From Apostichopus japonicus (taxonomy: Eukaryota; Echinodermata; Holothuroidea; Aspidochirotida; Stichopodidae): a stretch of 64,000 nt of DNA. Position 1 is the stretch's first letter, and every line of letters starts with the position of its first letter. The translations under genes and the position numbers were made by a program. The stretch lies in NCBI RefSeq assembly GCF_037975245.1, contig NC_092576.1, positions 26,861,611 to 26,925,610 of the forward strand, given 5' to 3'. The notes below the pieces were generated by a model. It was not told where the DNA came from, ran no database searches, and saw only the letters and a program-made list of their open reading frames with translations. Shown here in pieces: positions 21,901 through 31,375 of this stretch.

Positions 21901-24458
21901 TCCTGGTGTTGCTCAAATTAATATTCAAATATATCAAACTATGACATCTCATTACATTTTGTCGCGGAAAGAAAATTCATTTGTTGTTTAAAAAACATAT
22001 TTCGAGCTGGAGTTACTTAAATGTTTGGTGCATCATATCGACATTTTTTTCTAAAGCAACGAAAAATACTGCATTAACTCTTCATAAATAAATGGATCAT
22101 CATAATGTTAATATCTGGGAGTTATTAAAATAAATCTCCTTTTTACTTCACGTTTCTATACAGAAAACCAAATTGAATGTACTTGGAAGAATTCGTTACA
22201 ATGCATTTATTATATTTATGTATTTCGTACATGATCAAGCCGACTTGGAAACAAATTGAATAAAACTAACTGGTAGATGACTGTCGCTCATTGATTGAAA
22301 TGCTATTCCTCACTGTTCCACACATCATAATAAATTTACACACACAGTTAGTGAAAGAAGTTGACCATCAACCTAGTGAGAATGCCGAAGATGTAGGAGA
22401 CGAAATTCTGGTAAGATATAGTCATTGAATACAAATATTACGAGGATGTCAATCCTCTCTAAATTTAATTGTTAAGTGTAGTTTTCGCACAGCCGTACCA
22501 ATATTCCTGATTTTAATACATGATGTGGGAGTGGGGATGAAAGACATAACACAGTAACTGTTTATCTTGACCTTTTCTACCCTTAATGGGTACATTTCCC
22601 TTCTTCTGAAGAAATTCTTGAGATTTTTATGTAATTTAACTAAGAAATAAATATATTTAATGAGCTTTACATGATTTCACCAGAAGGAAACCTTTGCTCG
22701 ACAAATTAACATGTTTGTTTAATCCAAGTGAGCATATGTCTAAATATCGCTCATTATCTCAGTTAATCTGACACAATTTCATTAACGGGGAAAACAAACC
22801 TAACCACCTTCTTGATTTTAATGACCTGGTATTCATACTTGCTTCATGAAACCATAGTGTGTTAAAACCAAAATGTGTTTAATCATTTGTCTTAATATCG
22901 CTTAATATCTCAGTTAATCTGACACCAGGATTGACGGGGGAACGAACCTAACCACCTTCTTCATTTTAATTACCTGGTATTCATACTTGCTTCATGAAAC
23001 CATTGTTTGTGTAAACAAAATATCATCATTTGTCTAAATTTCTCTTAATATATCAGTTAATCTTTCACAATGCAAAGTATAGTTTGTGAGATATCACAGT
23101 ATAACAATATCGTCTTTTCGAGAGCCACTTTGTCAGTGCGTGAAGTAATAGCAGAAAAGTAGCTACTTAAAACAGTACAAGTACCAACTACTTTTTGAAA
23201 CATGCTGAACCTTCAGTAGATTACAACATTCATGTCATTGACTGAAGCCCCGTCAGTTTATATATTTCTTAAGAGCAATTTCATTAATTAAGTCTGTTTG
23301 TGTTTTCATCAGCAATCCCAAATCGCTCGACATGAACAAGTGAGTATGTACGAACATATTCTTAGTCTCACTATAACTAATTGCTACGGACCTTAAAAAT
23401 ATTCCTTGGTATTTTTGTCAATGTGAAGCCGTGTATAAGTTAATACGCTACAGAGTACAATTGGTGTAAGTTCTTAAACATCACGAGCCAGATTCTTTTG
23501 ACCAATTGATCTAAATTATTCTTATTGCTTGTGTATGTAATATTTGTGACGTTTGATTGTGTTGATTCTGTCCCTTAGTTCGAACCAACCTTGTCACCCA
23601 AAACAGGAAACTGCAGTGTTTGGAAAAAAATAAGTGGAGAGCTAAGGTGACTCAATCTCGGGATGAAGAAGTGGTGCAAAAGAAAATTCTCCAGACAGGC
23701 AACAAAAGGTGTTGGATAATATAAGCTGTAGCATCGTTAGGCTGTCAAATTAAATACTGTGTCACTCCTTGTAATCTACAAACGACGTAATAATATCACA
23801 GATCAGATTACTTGGCACTCTTTGTGTCTATTAAAAGTGGGAGACTAAAAGTAGAACATCAATTCTTATCCACTTTTACAGTACAGTAAAATGCCAGCCT
23901 TACACCAATGCATAGCAGAACACTTGGTTGATGAAAAACGGGATGAGTTTGGCAAGCTTCTAGTTCCCAAAAACTTGCGGCTTGAGATCGAAGCGAGGCC
24001 CGGCAGCGTTATGGAGAAAACGACAAGCCTGTTGGATCTTTGGCATGAGAGAAATGGAAGAGGAGCAACTGTCGAGGTAAGTTCAACAGGTTACAGAATT
24101 CCATTCGTATTCGTATGGAACTACTGCAATGTATATAATATAAGAAATCAAATGGAGGCAATGGCTACACAAACCTATTTTTACACTAGACGTCACAAAA
24201 TCCTCCTTAATCCCCGATCCCATGCGTAAACACATTACAGAATTAATTCGTTAAATATGATGCTCAATGTTGTTCCTTTTATCATGAAACTAAAAGTAAG
24301 TACCATTGGTTCATTTTCTTTCATATGGTTTCACTCATTTTGTTTCGTTGAAGGTACTCGTTGATGCATTGTTGAAGCTCCATCTAGATGAATCGACTTT
24401 GCTGTTAAGAGACATGCGTGACGTGTTAACAATTGGCAATCCATATAGCGAAGCTTGA
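15850..24458 (+). CDS. Nine-exon death-domain adaptor gene with N-terminal CABIT/SH3-like region
   Basis: My model joins 15850-15916, 16846-17414, 18689-18814, 21683-21757, 22348-22410, 23313-23339, 23579-23646, 23887-24076 and 24354-24458. All introns are GT...AG, every junction keeps phase (including phase 1 after exon 1 and phase 2 after exon 7), and the 1290 coding bases give 429 residues ending at TGA 24456-24458. Layout: short N-terminus (1-23), beta-rich domain (24-~150 plus extension to 212), acidic Tyr/Asp-rich linker (213-331), death domain (~333-420). There is no signal peptide or membrane segment, so it is a probable cytoplasmic adaptor. Death domains join homotypic complexes in apoptosis and NF-kB signalling; the partner here is unknown. 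The start ATG sits in a good context (AATATGG). Exon 6 is only 27 bases and needs transcript proof. Confidence 0.75.
16846..17414 (+). CDS. Exon 2: beta-rich CABIT- or SH3-like domain
   Basis: A long pyrimidine tract (CTCTCTCTCTTTAG) precedes it. The 189 complete residues alternate hydrophobic and polar residues like beta strands: KDKLTILLKSKRVVVVFRQ, then VPF, then LHKGDIILILANIHGHHVVG and VEVFPSKVVRYL. The KGD...W/H...FPS-VV pattern recalls an SH3-type barrel. The whole order (basic N-terminus, L-x-I strand, 'VPF' turn, then 'AVAKTF ... L-x-x-GD') also recalls the CABIT module of THEMIS/GAREM. I cannot decide without a profile search. The domain is complete within one exon. Confidence 0.6.
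18689..18814 (+). CDS. Exon 3: acidic linker
   Basis: 42 codons, phase 0 at both ends. It is rich in Asp, Glu, Tyr and Asn (TEDKYYYAQSEDDGYS...), so probably disordered. The tyrosines are possible phosphorylation or SH2-binding sites by composition only. Confidence 0.6.
19548..19865 (+). repeat. R2 repeat copy in intron 3
   Basis: Begins CACGTGACCCGCCC near 19549, then AAACGTCACGG and CA-rich sequence. It resembles 40455-40775 over about 320 bases, including CTCAAGTCAAG and GCGACCAGCACGCAGCGAAAC. It and R1 (20488-20810) are probably the remains of one foldback element whose left terminus is missing. The frames 19538-19792 and 19625-19831 are inside it and are not genes. Confidence 0.65.
20488..20810 (+). 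repeat. R1 repeat copy in intron 3
   Basis: From GGGTGTGAAGACTCGCGC to CAAGCAACGGGAAGTTAAC. Same orientation as 41092-41412, opposite to 5525-5835 and 40045-40270. Confidence 0.7.
21488..21560 (+). repeat. Intronic direct repeat before exon 4, copy 1
   Basis: GACTGTCGCTCATTG, then TGCTATTCCTC and TTCCACACAT recur at 22276-22345, 788 bases on. Shorter blocks in the same order also recur: GTTGTTAGTA and GTGTCACTTTG at 21359-21395 and 21842-21880, and CATATCGAC at 21402 and 22036. Both copies end shortly before an exon (exons 4 and 5). Confidence 0.65.
21683..21757 (+). CDS. Exon 4 of the death-domain gene
   Basis: 25 codons between GTAAGCAG and GAG|GTAAGG, phase 0 on both sides (NERPVPTQRSTLNEQ...). 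No domain; linker. Confidence 0.55.
22276..22345 (+). repeat. Intronic direct repeat before exon 5, copy 2
   Basis: Second copy of 21488-21560. The two repeats place exon 4 in a duplicated cassette, but exons 4 and 5 themselves are not similar. Confidence 0.65.
22348..22410 (+). CDS. Exon 5 of the death-domain gene
   Basis: 21 codons after ACACACAG and before CTG|GTAAGA, phase 0 both sides; acidic (LVKEVDHQPSENAEDVG...). Confidence 0.55.
22733..23070 (+). repeat. Tandem ~150-bp repeat, 2.3 copies, in intron 5
   Basis: Units start at 22733, 22884 and 23027 with CAT(A/T)TGTCT and share CAGTTAATCTGACAC, CTAACCACCTTCTT and ACTTGCTTCATGAAACCAT. The third is cut short after about 45 bases. Divergence is moderate. 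Confidence 0.7.
23313..23339 (+). CDS. Exon 6 (9-codon microexon) of the death-domain gene
   Basis: TTTTCATCAG|CAATCC...GAACAA|GTGAGT. Encodes QSQIARHEQ, phase 0 on both sides, so it could be skipped without changing frame. Its existence rests only on its splice sites. Confidence 0.4.
23579..23646 (+). CDS. Exon 7 of the death-domain gene
   Basis: 68 bases between CCCTTAG and CTAAG|GTGACT. The donor leaves two bases (AG), and exon 8 supplies one T from 23887, giving Ser. This requires the second of two close AGs at the exon 8 acceptor (23885-23886). Confidence 0.55.
23887..24076 (+). CDS. Exon 8: death domain, helices 1-5
   Basis: Encodes LHQCIAEHLVDEKRDEFGKL, a basic/hydrophobic stretch (KNLRLEIEARPG), then SLLDLWHERNGRGATVE. 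The LL-x-x-W...G..AT pattern is the classic death-domain signature near helices 4-5. It ends at GAG|GTAAGT. Reading through without splicing extends to a stop at 24226-24228, giving the false 112-residue frame. Confidence 0.75.
24354..24458 (+). CDS. Exon 9: death domain, final helices, and stop
   Basis: After TTGAAG, encodes VLVDALLKLHLDESTLLLRD and a short tail ending NPYSEA. L-x-x-AL-x-x-L...D is the expected end of the fold. The frame is continuous with exon 8 (phase 0). Confidence 0.75.
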   Translation, partial: VLVDALLKLHLDESTLLLRDMRDVLTIGNPYSEA

Positions 24459-24886
24459 GTGATGTGGGCAGTCGCCGTATGTCATATTCCTGTTTTGTAA
24501 GATAAAAGCAAACTGAAGTTAAACGTTGCCAAAGGGATCAAAAAAGTTTCAATGTAAATACCCTTACCAAAAGACCTAAGGATTACGAGATAGGGGCCCG
24601 TTTGCGGAACTGTGCAGTAGTGTCTTTTAACGTCAGAGCTATGTGGCACTTTTATAGGTAAACTAATGTCCAGTGTATCTGAGAACGTGCGTCCACCCAT
24701 GCCATCGTAGCGTACAGAGCAAAACGGTCACGGCAGTGTTTTATTTACTACGGTAACCACACGATGCCTTCTTCAATACCGTGGTGGTTCACGACTATAC
24801 GGATAAACATTTCTCTCGAATGCATAGTACTTTTTCTGAAATTGTTTGGGAGCTGAAAACATTATTATATGTTCCTTAAGCACCAC

Positions 24887-24892
24887 AATAAA
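24887..24892 (+). terminator. Candidate polyadenylation signal of the death-domain gene
   Basis: First AATAAA after the stop codon that I find, 429 bases into the putative 3' UTR. Confidence 0.35.
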
Positions 24893-25744
24893 AGACGCCA
24901 ACTTTGGAAAACTTGATACATACCCTTAGTTATCGTATATATTATCATAAATTTTGTTAATGTGATACATGTTTCGAAGACTTACTCAACAGCAACATAT
25001 ATATATAGAGAAATAGCTATATGCTGTAGTGAACTATCGATCTATATGTCTGTCTGTCTGTATATATATATATTGTATTAATGGTATTATTATATTGTAT
25101 TAATTGATTTTTTGAAAATTTTAAGAAAACTGAAAGTGCTCTGAATTGCTAATGGTACACTTTACTTCTGTTAAGACTTGTATGGGGGAAAATCAGTATA
25201 AATACCGAGTACAAGGGTCTATCAGCTCGAGAACTATTACTTCTATATTACATGGTTATGAATGCCCCTGAGTAGTAATACAACTCTACACGGGAGTGTG
25301 ACAATACGGAAATACGCTAACGAGTACAGACTCAATTGAAGTGAAAAGTTGCATTATCAATTGATCGAGTTCAACAATAAAGCCGTGAACTTGGAAGCAG
25401 GTTCAGTTAACGGTTCAGTTAATTCGTTGCATTGATTAGGACTTTAAAGCCTTTGTAAGCAAACTGCATATAATATATTAGTAGGGAGTGCTCTGGCGCT
25501 AAAAATCGGTTCTTTTCAGGGGAAGAACGAGTAGCAAAAATAACTCGTGAATTTCCACACGGATATTTATCCTTTCCAACAACAATTTGATAATAGGATT
25601 GTTGTTTCACTTTGATATGAAACGGTGGCATAGTATCTTGCTTTCACACCCAACATTTTCTCAACATTCTGAAACTTTTAATGTTATGGAGTATAGGGGT
25701 ATAAATCGCAACACCTTTTCATAAGTAAGATATGCCCAAAGTCA
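24893..25744. other. No gene seen
   Basis: AT-rich sequence with an AT/GTCT microsatellite around 25000-25075. The short frame 25419-25631 has no domain. Confidence 0.4.
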
Positions 25745-25945
25745 CATTCTCAAATAGCTTTATTTATCTCAACGGCTGGACAATGTCTTTTCGTTGCAAT
25801 AATTTCCGCTACTTTCATCAAAATCTCCAACCAAGAAACCTCATAAGTTTAGCACATTCGATGAGAATACTTAACTGTACATTAAGCTCATTATGCTTCT
25901 TTATTATATCGCAACTCACAGGAAGGATTAACCTTTTCTATTAAC
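25745..25945 (-). repeat. Third copy of a segment found in the inverted-duplication arms
   Basis: CTCAAATAGCT, ACGGCTGGACAATGT and TTATGCTTCTTTATTATATC recur here in the order found at 12044-12140 (and inverted near 4680-4770), with an extra ~60 bases in the middle. So at least this part of the arms belongs to a dispersed repeat. Confidence 0.6.
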
Positions 25946-26425
25946 TGTAGCAGGCTACTAGTTTACCCCTCCTGTTGCACAGTACCATTACTATGTCACA
26001 TGTTACCCTGTACATAGTCATCCTTTTCCCAGTTACATCATTTTTTAGAGTATTTCCAAGTTTGAAGTGTTGACTCATCCTCTCCCAGAGACAAGAAACT
26101 ATTGTGTTCGTGCCAGCTTCTAATTGTCAGTTTACCTAAATTATGTGTCCACTCTTCCTGACTTCTGAGGTTTGTTACCACTCGTTGACAGACAGTACTA
26201 GATCATTTGGTGGTATTTAATGTAATTTCTTGTTTTATGCAGGAAGTATGTGGGGGATAGTCTCATGCCTCTTTGGGTAACGGGTGAATTATGTTACTTT
26301 GGGGAGTAAAAGATACTTTACCTCCAAGGGGGTTCCTTTGTTTAAGGAGGGATGACCACATCCTCCTATCAAACAGTTAGTTAAGAATTAATTGTATTAA
26401 AAGGTCCGGACGGCAGTGATGGACC

Positions 26426-26511
26426 ACTCATTCACTGACCTCTGTGAGGGAGGCATGCCCTGTTACCAAGAAGAAAATTTAAATTTACTGTTGTGATGTT
26501 TTGGATCAAAC
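26426..26511 (+). repeat. Direct repeat D1, copy 1
   Basis: ACTCATTCACTGACCTCTG through GGATCAAAC, 86 bases, about 95% identical to 27448-27533. Between 25946 and 28020 I see no gene; this pair is the only clear structure. Confidence 0.8.
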
Positions 26512-27447
26512 AGGTAAGCATCATTTGATTACTTTTATTTACATTTGTGTCAAACTTAGGACTTAGAGTAATTTAGATACCTTCACAGTGTCTTACCATT
26601 TGAATGTTGCATTTTCTATAGACATGTACATGTATAGTCATTCATATAAGCCTAAGGACCACTTTTAGTGAGACTGACATATGTAGCTTGCTTATAAAGT
26701 ATTTAGCTTATTAGACAACTTGGAGAACTGGTACATAGATTAAAATGTGTCTTTAGCAGTAATATGTTATTCTATTCATGTTTAGTTTTACGTTTAATCT
26801 ACAACCCCATGTTGATATTGTGTGGTACATTATAGGGTGAAATTGTATCATATATCACCTACTGTGATATAGAAGGCAGTAGCCCAAGTTGAGAGGACTG
26901 CCCAAGCGTTATAATTGTATGTGGTAACTGTCAGTTCTATGACTAATAGGTTAGAATGCACCTTTGGTGACCTTACACTTTTCATTCGAAATGTGATATG
27001 CTGAACTGGGTTATTTACAAATTATTGGTTATCTGTATTTACAAGCACCAATGTGTTCATAGTGTAAATTATTATTGTTAGCCTATTCATTTAATTGCCA
27101 TTCTAGATAAGTCGCCAATTAGCACACTGTCTAGCACTTTTGTTAAAAAGGTTACATAATATCCCCATTTATTGAATGTGACCAGACACCGCATATTGTA
27201 AGGCTATGACATTTGTTTCACCTGTGGTATTCCCTAGTGTATTCTGTGTGTACAGATGACTGATTTGTGGTTTTAAGGCTCCAAGAAATATTGGTACAGT
27301 GTATATGTACTTTTGTCGTATATCTAGTGCTGTAGCCAATAAGTTCATTTATTTTACTTTGTTTTACTGACTTTACTGTTTATTTTATATTTGCCCCTTT
27401 GTATATATATTTCCTTTAAAAGTTGGGTTTACAAGTATTTCATGCTG

Positions 27448-27533
27448 ACTCATTCACTGACTTCTGTGAGGGAGGCATGCCCTGTTACCAAGAAGAACAT
27501 TTATATTTACTGTTGTGATCTTTTGGATCAAAC
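27448..27533 (+). repeat. Direct repeat D1, copy 2
   Basis: Second copy, 1022 bases after the first. It contains GAGGGAGGCATGCCCTG, identical in both copies. Confidence 0.8.
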
Positions 27534-28025
27534 GGGTCTTTTCTAGCCTTATTGATATACTCTATTGATGGCCTTGAGTGGTTAGACGTTGGTCAAGCCC
27601 TAGACGCCGATGGGTCGTATAGACGCTGGTTGTATCAAAGTGCCTAGGGGAAGGGTCTACTCCATCCCGATGACAACTCATATGCTTTAAGACGCTGGAT
27701 CGGAAGACAGTGTTATGGCCGGGTTTATTTTGCTATACTAATTAATTAAGTGTATATCTAGTGGTCGGTAGTCCTGATAGAGACTATAAGAATAAGAGAC
27801 ACCACATTGTAACCTGACTACGTTGAGGTCAGTTAAATGCTTTATTCGAGAACAAACCATGGGACCGTTTGTGAATACAGTAGTACTTTATGCCCACATC
27901 AACTGTTTTTGAATCATTATTATTGTGCTTATAATGTAATGCGACTATACACCTAGAGGTTGTAAACAGTCGACCCCCGCCGCTCCTTGATCTTATGTAT
28001 CCTGTGAGTGGTTGTTACAGAAATT

Positions 28026-28033
28026 TGGCGCCC
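28026..28033 (+). other. Possible primer-binding site of an LTR retroelement
   Basis: TGGCGCCC, the usual start of a tRNA-Lys-type primer-binding site, follows a GTTACA that would be a good LTR 3' end. The matching upstream LTR is not evident, so this is tentative. Confidence 0.3.
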
Positions 28034-29605
28034 TTATGTGGGCTGTAATCATTACAAAGGTAATGAGTGCCTTAAAAGGTCCTACTGATTCCAGAGATAC
28101 TTGATCCAAAAATTTGAAGTTCTATCACTGATATTTATTTATCCTTGATATTGTAGATGTGACGTATATTGATTCCAGTTGATTTGTGTTAATGCTCTTA
28201 TACTGCTGATTTTTGCTTTACAAGTATGTATTGTATTTTAAGTAGCAGATTGTTAGGTTTACTGGAGTTAGTTGACTCTTTGTTGTTGTAGTTTTAAGTT
28301 GTTAAGCAATGCTGAAGTTGTTGATTTTTTTGTACTGCCTTATACTTCGTTGCTTTATTGAAGGTTTATCATAAAGTTTGTGTTCAAGGCCAGAGTTGCT
28401 TGAGCCTACCAATTTCGAGATTTTGAGTTAATAGTTGGTGTTGGATATGGAGCTGACATATACGTATTATATTTTGCCCTATAGTAATGAGAGAATTGTT
28501 TTCATGTTTTGCAAGTTTAAAGATAGTTTTCAACGTTTTGCAAGTTTGATGATTGTTTTTACTGTTTTACAAGTTGATCTCCTTTGTGTGTATATAGATG
28601 TGTGGGGTCGATGGTCAGTGGTACAGGCTATTTTCCCACCGAGTGCAAGGTAAGGATCATATATACTTAGGTACCAAACGTTTTCCAAAAGAACCAGAGT
28701 GGTCGGCACTTTACATAGGAATGTGTGTACTTTGTAATTGCATTATAGCATTATTTTTTGGTTGTGTTGTTACCCTAGGTCAGATAGTTATGACTTAGAG
28801 GGATTTTTATTTGTATTCCCTTTGGGAGTTTGTTGTTTTTAGTTTTTAGCAGACTAGGTTGATTGTTTGGGATCATCCCAAGTATAGTTTCGGGGGGTGC
28901 AATCTAGATCAGTATGGGGGTCAGTGTTGTGTTGGTTAGGTATTGCCGGCACCTGTCTGATGGGACATTGGTCAACATAGTGGTCTGGGTCCATTTGCCT
29001 AGAACTATAGTAAGTAGCGTTTATGTCGGAGACTGTGGAGAATAGTGTGAAAGCGGACAGTGAGTGAACCCTGAATAGTTGAAGCTAGCCCTCCTATCAA
29101 TCAATACACTGTGTATGAAACTTGGTAACGACGAAAAATTAAATTCTTTAAGCAGAATCTGGCTAAGACTGGTAGATAGAGGTAACTGCATGTGGAAAGT
29201 TAAATATGCAGGACACTAAGTGCTAAGGGAGATGTCCCATAGTTGACAAGGGTAGGGTATGGGGTTTGCACTAGGTGAAATTACTTCATCATTGGTTGGG
29301 GCCCACCTTACCATCTTTACGATTGGAGCTTTGCTAATGTTTCGTTGCCATTACCTATGCGGGGTATTTTGAAATACTTGTGCTCAAGCTGCAGAGTCAT
29401 GAGTGTTGGCATATCTATATGGCAAGTTATATTTTTAGCGCACCAGGCGTTCACATGTCATCCACAGGGCTCTTACTGAACTAGTACTGGTATTTGAGTT
29501 GGTGTTTAAAAGTCTGTTTTTTCTTAATTTTCTGTTTGGTTTAGATAGTTTGTTAGTTGGATTTTGTTTAGTTTTGGACTAGCACTTGCTGGTCGAGGAC
29601 GACCA
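28034..29605 (+). other. No intact gene; possible degenerate interior of an LTR element
   Basis: If 28026 is a primer-binding site and 29614 a polypurine tract, this 1.6 kb would be the interior of a short non-autonomous element. No gag, protease, reverse transcriptase or integrase motif is seen. The frames at 28435-28653 and 28598-28798 have no recognisable domain. Confidence 0.25.
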
Positions 29606-30081
29606 GATTTTGTGAGGGGAGTGTGTAGCACCCCTAATTTTTTGGTAAATTAGGAAGTACTAGAATTTAGATTCCCCCTCCCTGTGATAGGTTCCCCCTA
29701 CAAATTCTCGGGTGCTCATTGAGTTCAATGGCCTGTTACTTCATTGCAGGAAGTCGTAATGACTAAACCTGTATTCTTGGAATGACATTGCTGTGTCCTC
29801 CATGTGTACCAGAGAGTAACACCACAATAACCCATTAGCGAGCTAAGCTGTCCCCAGAGTGAGAGAGATCTTCTGCAAACAGGTGACCCGCTGTTCACAA
29901 CTTTGTAAATGAGCTCATTCTCTGGGACTACGTCACTAAGTTGTTTACACCTGTTGTCTTAGTGGTTATTGAGAAATGTTGGTGTTTTCCGGTAATGAGT
30001 AGGCCGATCAGCTGGTTCATTTATCTCCTTATTTGGGCTGGGCAGGAAGTTGTATTGTTTTAGGGTACTGTCCCTTGGCAC

Positions 30082-30087
30082 TATAAG
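30082..30087 (+). promoter_or_regulatory. TATA-like box in the putative LTR
   Basis: CACTATAAGAAGG. A start site 25-30 bases on would fall at about 30110, where the repeated block 30112-30193 begins. Confidence 0.35.
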
Positions 30088-30111
30088 AAGGCCAGTTTAC
30101 CAGCGATCTGT

Positions 30112-30193
30112 GCCACTCACTTGACAGCCCTCAGCCGTCGTTAGGATGTCGGAGACATCATCATTAGAAATTATTCTATAATTTCTATACAGG
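30112..30193 (+). repeat. Near-identical repeat D2, copy A
   Basis: GCCACTCACTTGACAGCCC to TTCTATACAG, followed by GT. It differs from copy B (31922-31994) only by a 9-base insertion. It contains ATGTCGGAGACATCATC, which could start a short frame. Confidence 0.85.
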
Positions 30194-31253
30194 TACGAAC
30201 CACTTTGTAATTTTCAGAAGTAAGCTTCTTAGGTTTAATAGGAATGTTCAGTTACCTGTGATGGCTCCAAGCACACAGGGATGTTTTATATCTAAGTTTA
30301 TTAAAGTCATACCATAGATTGATATACTTTACCATCCGTTGTGTAATTTAGTATAACTATGTGTTCCATTGACATATAGCATTGATATGTACCACATGTA
30401 TATTAGATTTACCCTTTTGTGGAATCCATATTAGCTGATGTATGTTCTGTAGCTCCCTTCGTGACAGTTCTTGTCTTGTCAGAGGTTGACCCTAAGTAGT
30501 TTTGCTACTGTTTGTTGGTACATGTGCTATGTTTATGAGAGACTTATCATATAGGGTATATATGGTGTCTGTACAGTTTGTACATATTTGAGCACTGAAA
30601 ACCTATGTGTTTAGAAAATCATTACTAGAGATAGGAATACACTAGAGAGCTTCCCAAAGCTTTATTTCATCAATAATAATTATTACATCAATAAACAACA
30701 TTTTTCCGAGGGGGTCACATGTTTTTTGGGTTTTTTTTTTGTCTTCAAAGATTTGTTTACATTAAAAAAAACGGCCGTTTTGACCTTTTTTTCAAAAACA
30801 TCGTGAGAACAGTGAAAACTTTCAAGTCAAGTCAAGTCACCCTATCTGATACAACTAGTTAAGACATACAAGGAATCAAGTCAGGAGCCTTCACAGGCAT
30901 ATGTAGAGAGATGGCTCTATATTTGGGGGAAATATGTCAAAAATGACATTTTTCGGTCTAAGTTTAGGGCCAAAGCACAGTCAAATTTCCGATATTATTT
31001 CTCCAGAATGCCTCACCCTACAGAGTAGATTTTTAGCTCTCCAGAAGCGCCACACTGAAACGCTGGGCTATATAGAAACAATTTAGCAATAGCGCCTCCA
31101 CTTTGTGAGTAATCCCTAGCAATTCAACTCGAGCATTTCTATGGTATAGAATTTCGGTCTACCACAGTTGATATGCTTCGTGTAGTGTGTGATCAACGGA
31201 CTCAACGCTATTACTCACGTAATTGAAACGGTAACTATTTAGCACATATTAAC
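30194..31253. other. No gene seen
   Basis: AT-rich sequence with T and A homopolymers near 30728-30790. No domain-bearing frame. Confidence 0.4.
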
Positions 31254-31375
31254 ATGGCTAAATACTTCTAAGAGGCGTTAGACCTTCTTTTTATGGGCAA
31301 TTTGACCATCCAGCCGTTGGAGGATGACAACATCGTTGAATCTGAAGAAGATTCTGACGATGAAATCCTGATATG
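31254..31375 (+). pseudogene. Acidic exon-like frame with one stop, possibly transposase-derived
   Basis: From ATG 31254 the frame reads MAKYF, a stop (31269-31271), then EALDLLFMGNLTIQPLEDD and an acidic run (ESEEDSDDEIL), up to a consensus donor ATATG|GTAAGC. An acidic N-terminal exon of this kind is common in piggyBac-type transposases, but no catalytic domain follows on this strand. It may also be a dead host exon. Confidence 0.25.

Larger units (their letters stand above)
29614..30193 (+). mobile_element. Probable LTR-retroelement 3' end: polypurine tract and LTR start
   Basis: GAGGGGAG (29614-29621) is directly followed by TGTGTAGCACCCC, the typical boundary between a polypurine tract and a 3' LTR of Ty3/gypsy-like elements. 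The sequence before it (GGTCGAGGACGACCAG) also resembles the end of such elements. A TATA-like TATAAG at 30082-30087 lies about 30 bases before the repeated block at 30112. The LTR 3' end is not certain, and no second complete LTR is found in the window. Confidence 0.4.

Noticed and set aside
23891-24229. Single-exon 112-residue gene
   Set aside because: It is exon 8 of the death-domain gene read through its donor; splicing at 24076 to 24354 restores the domain.
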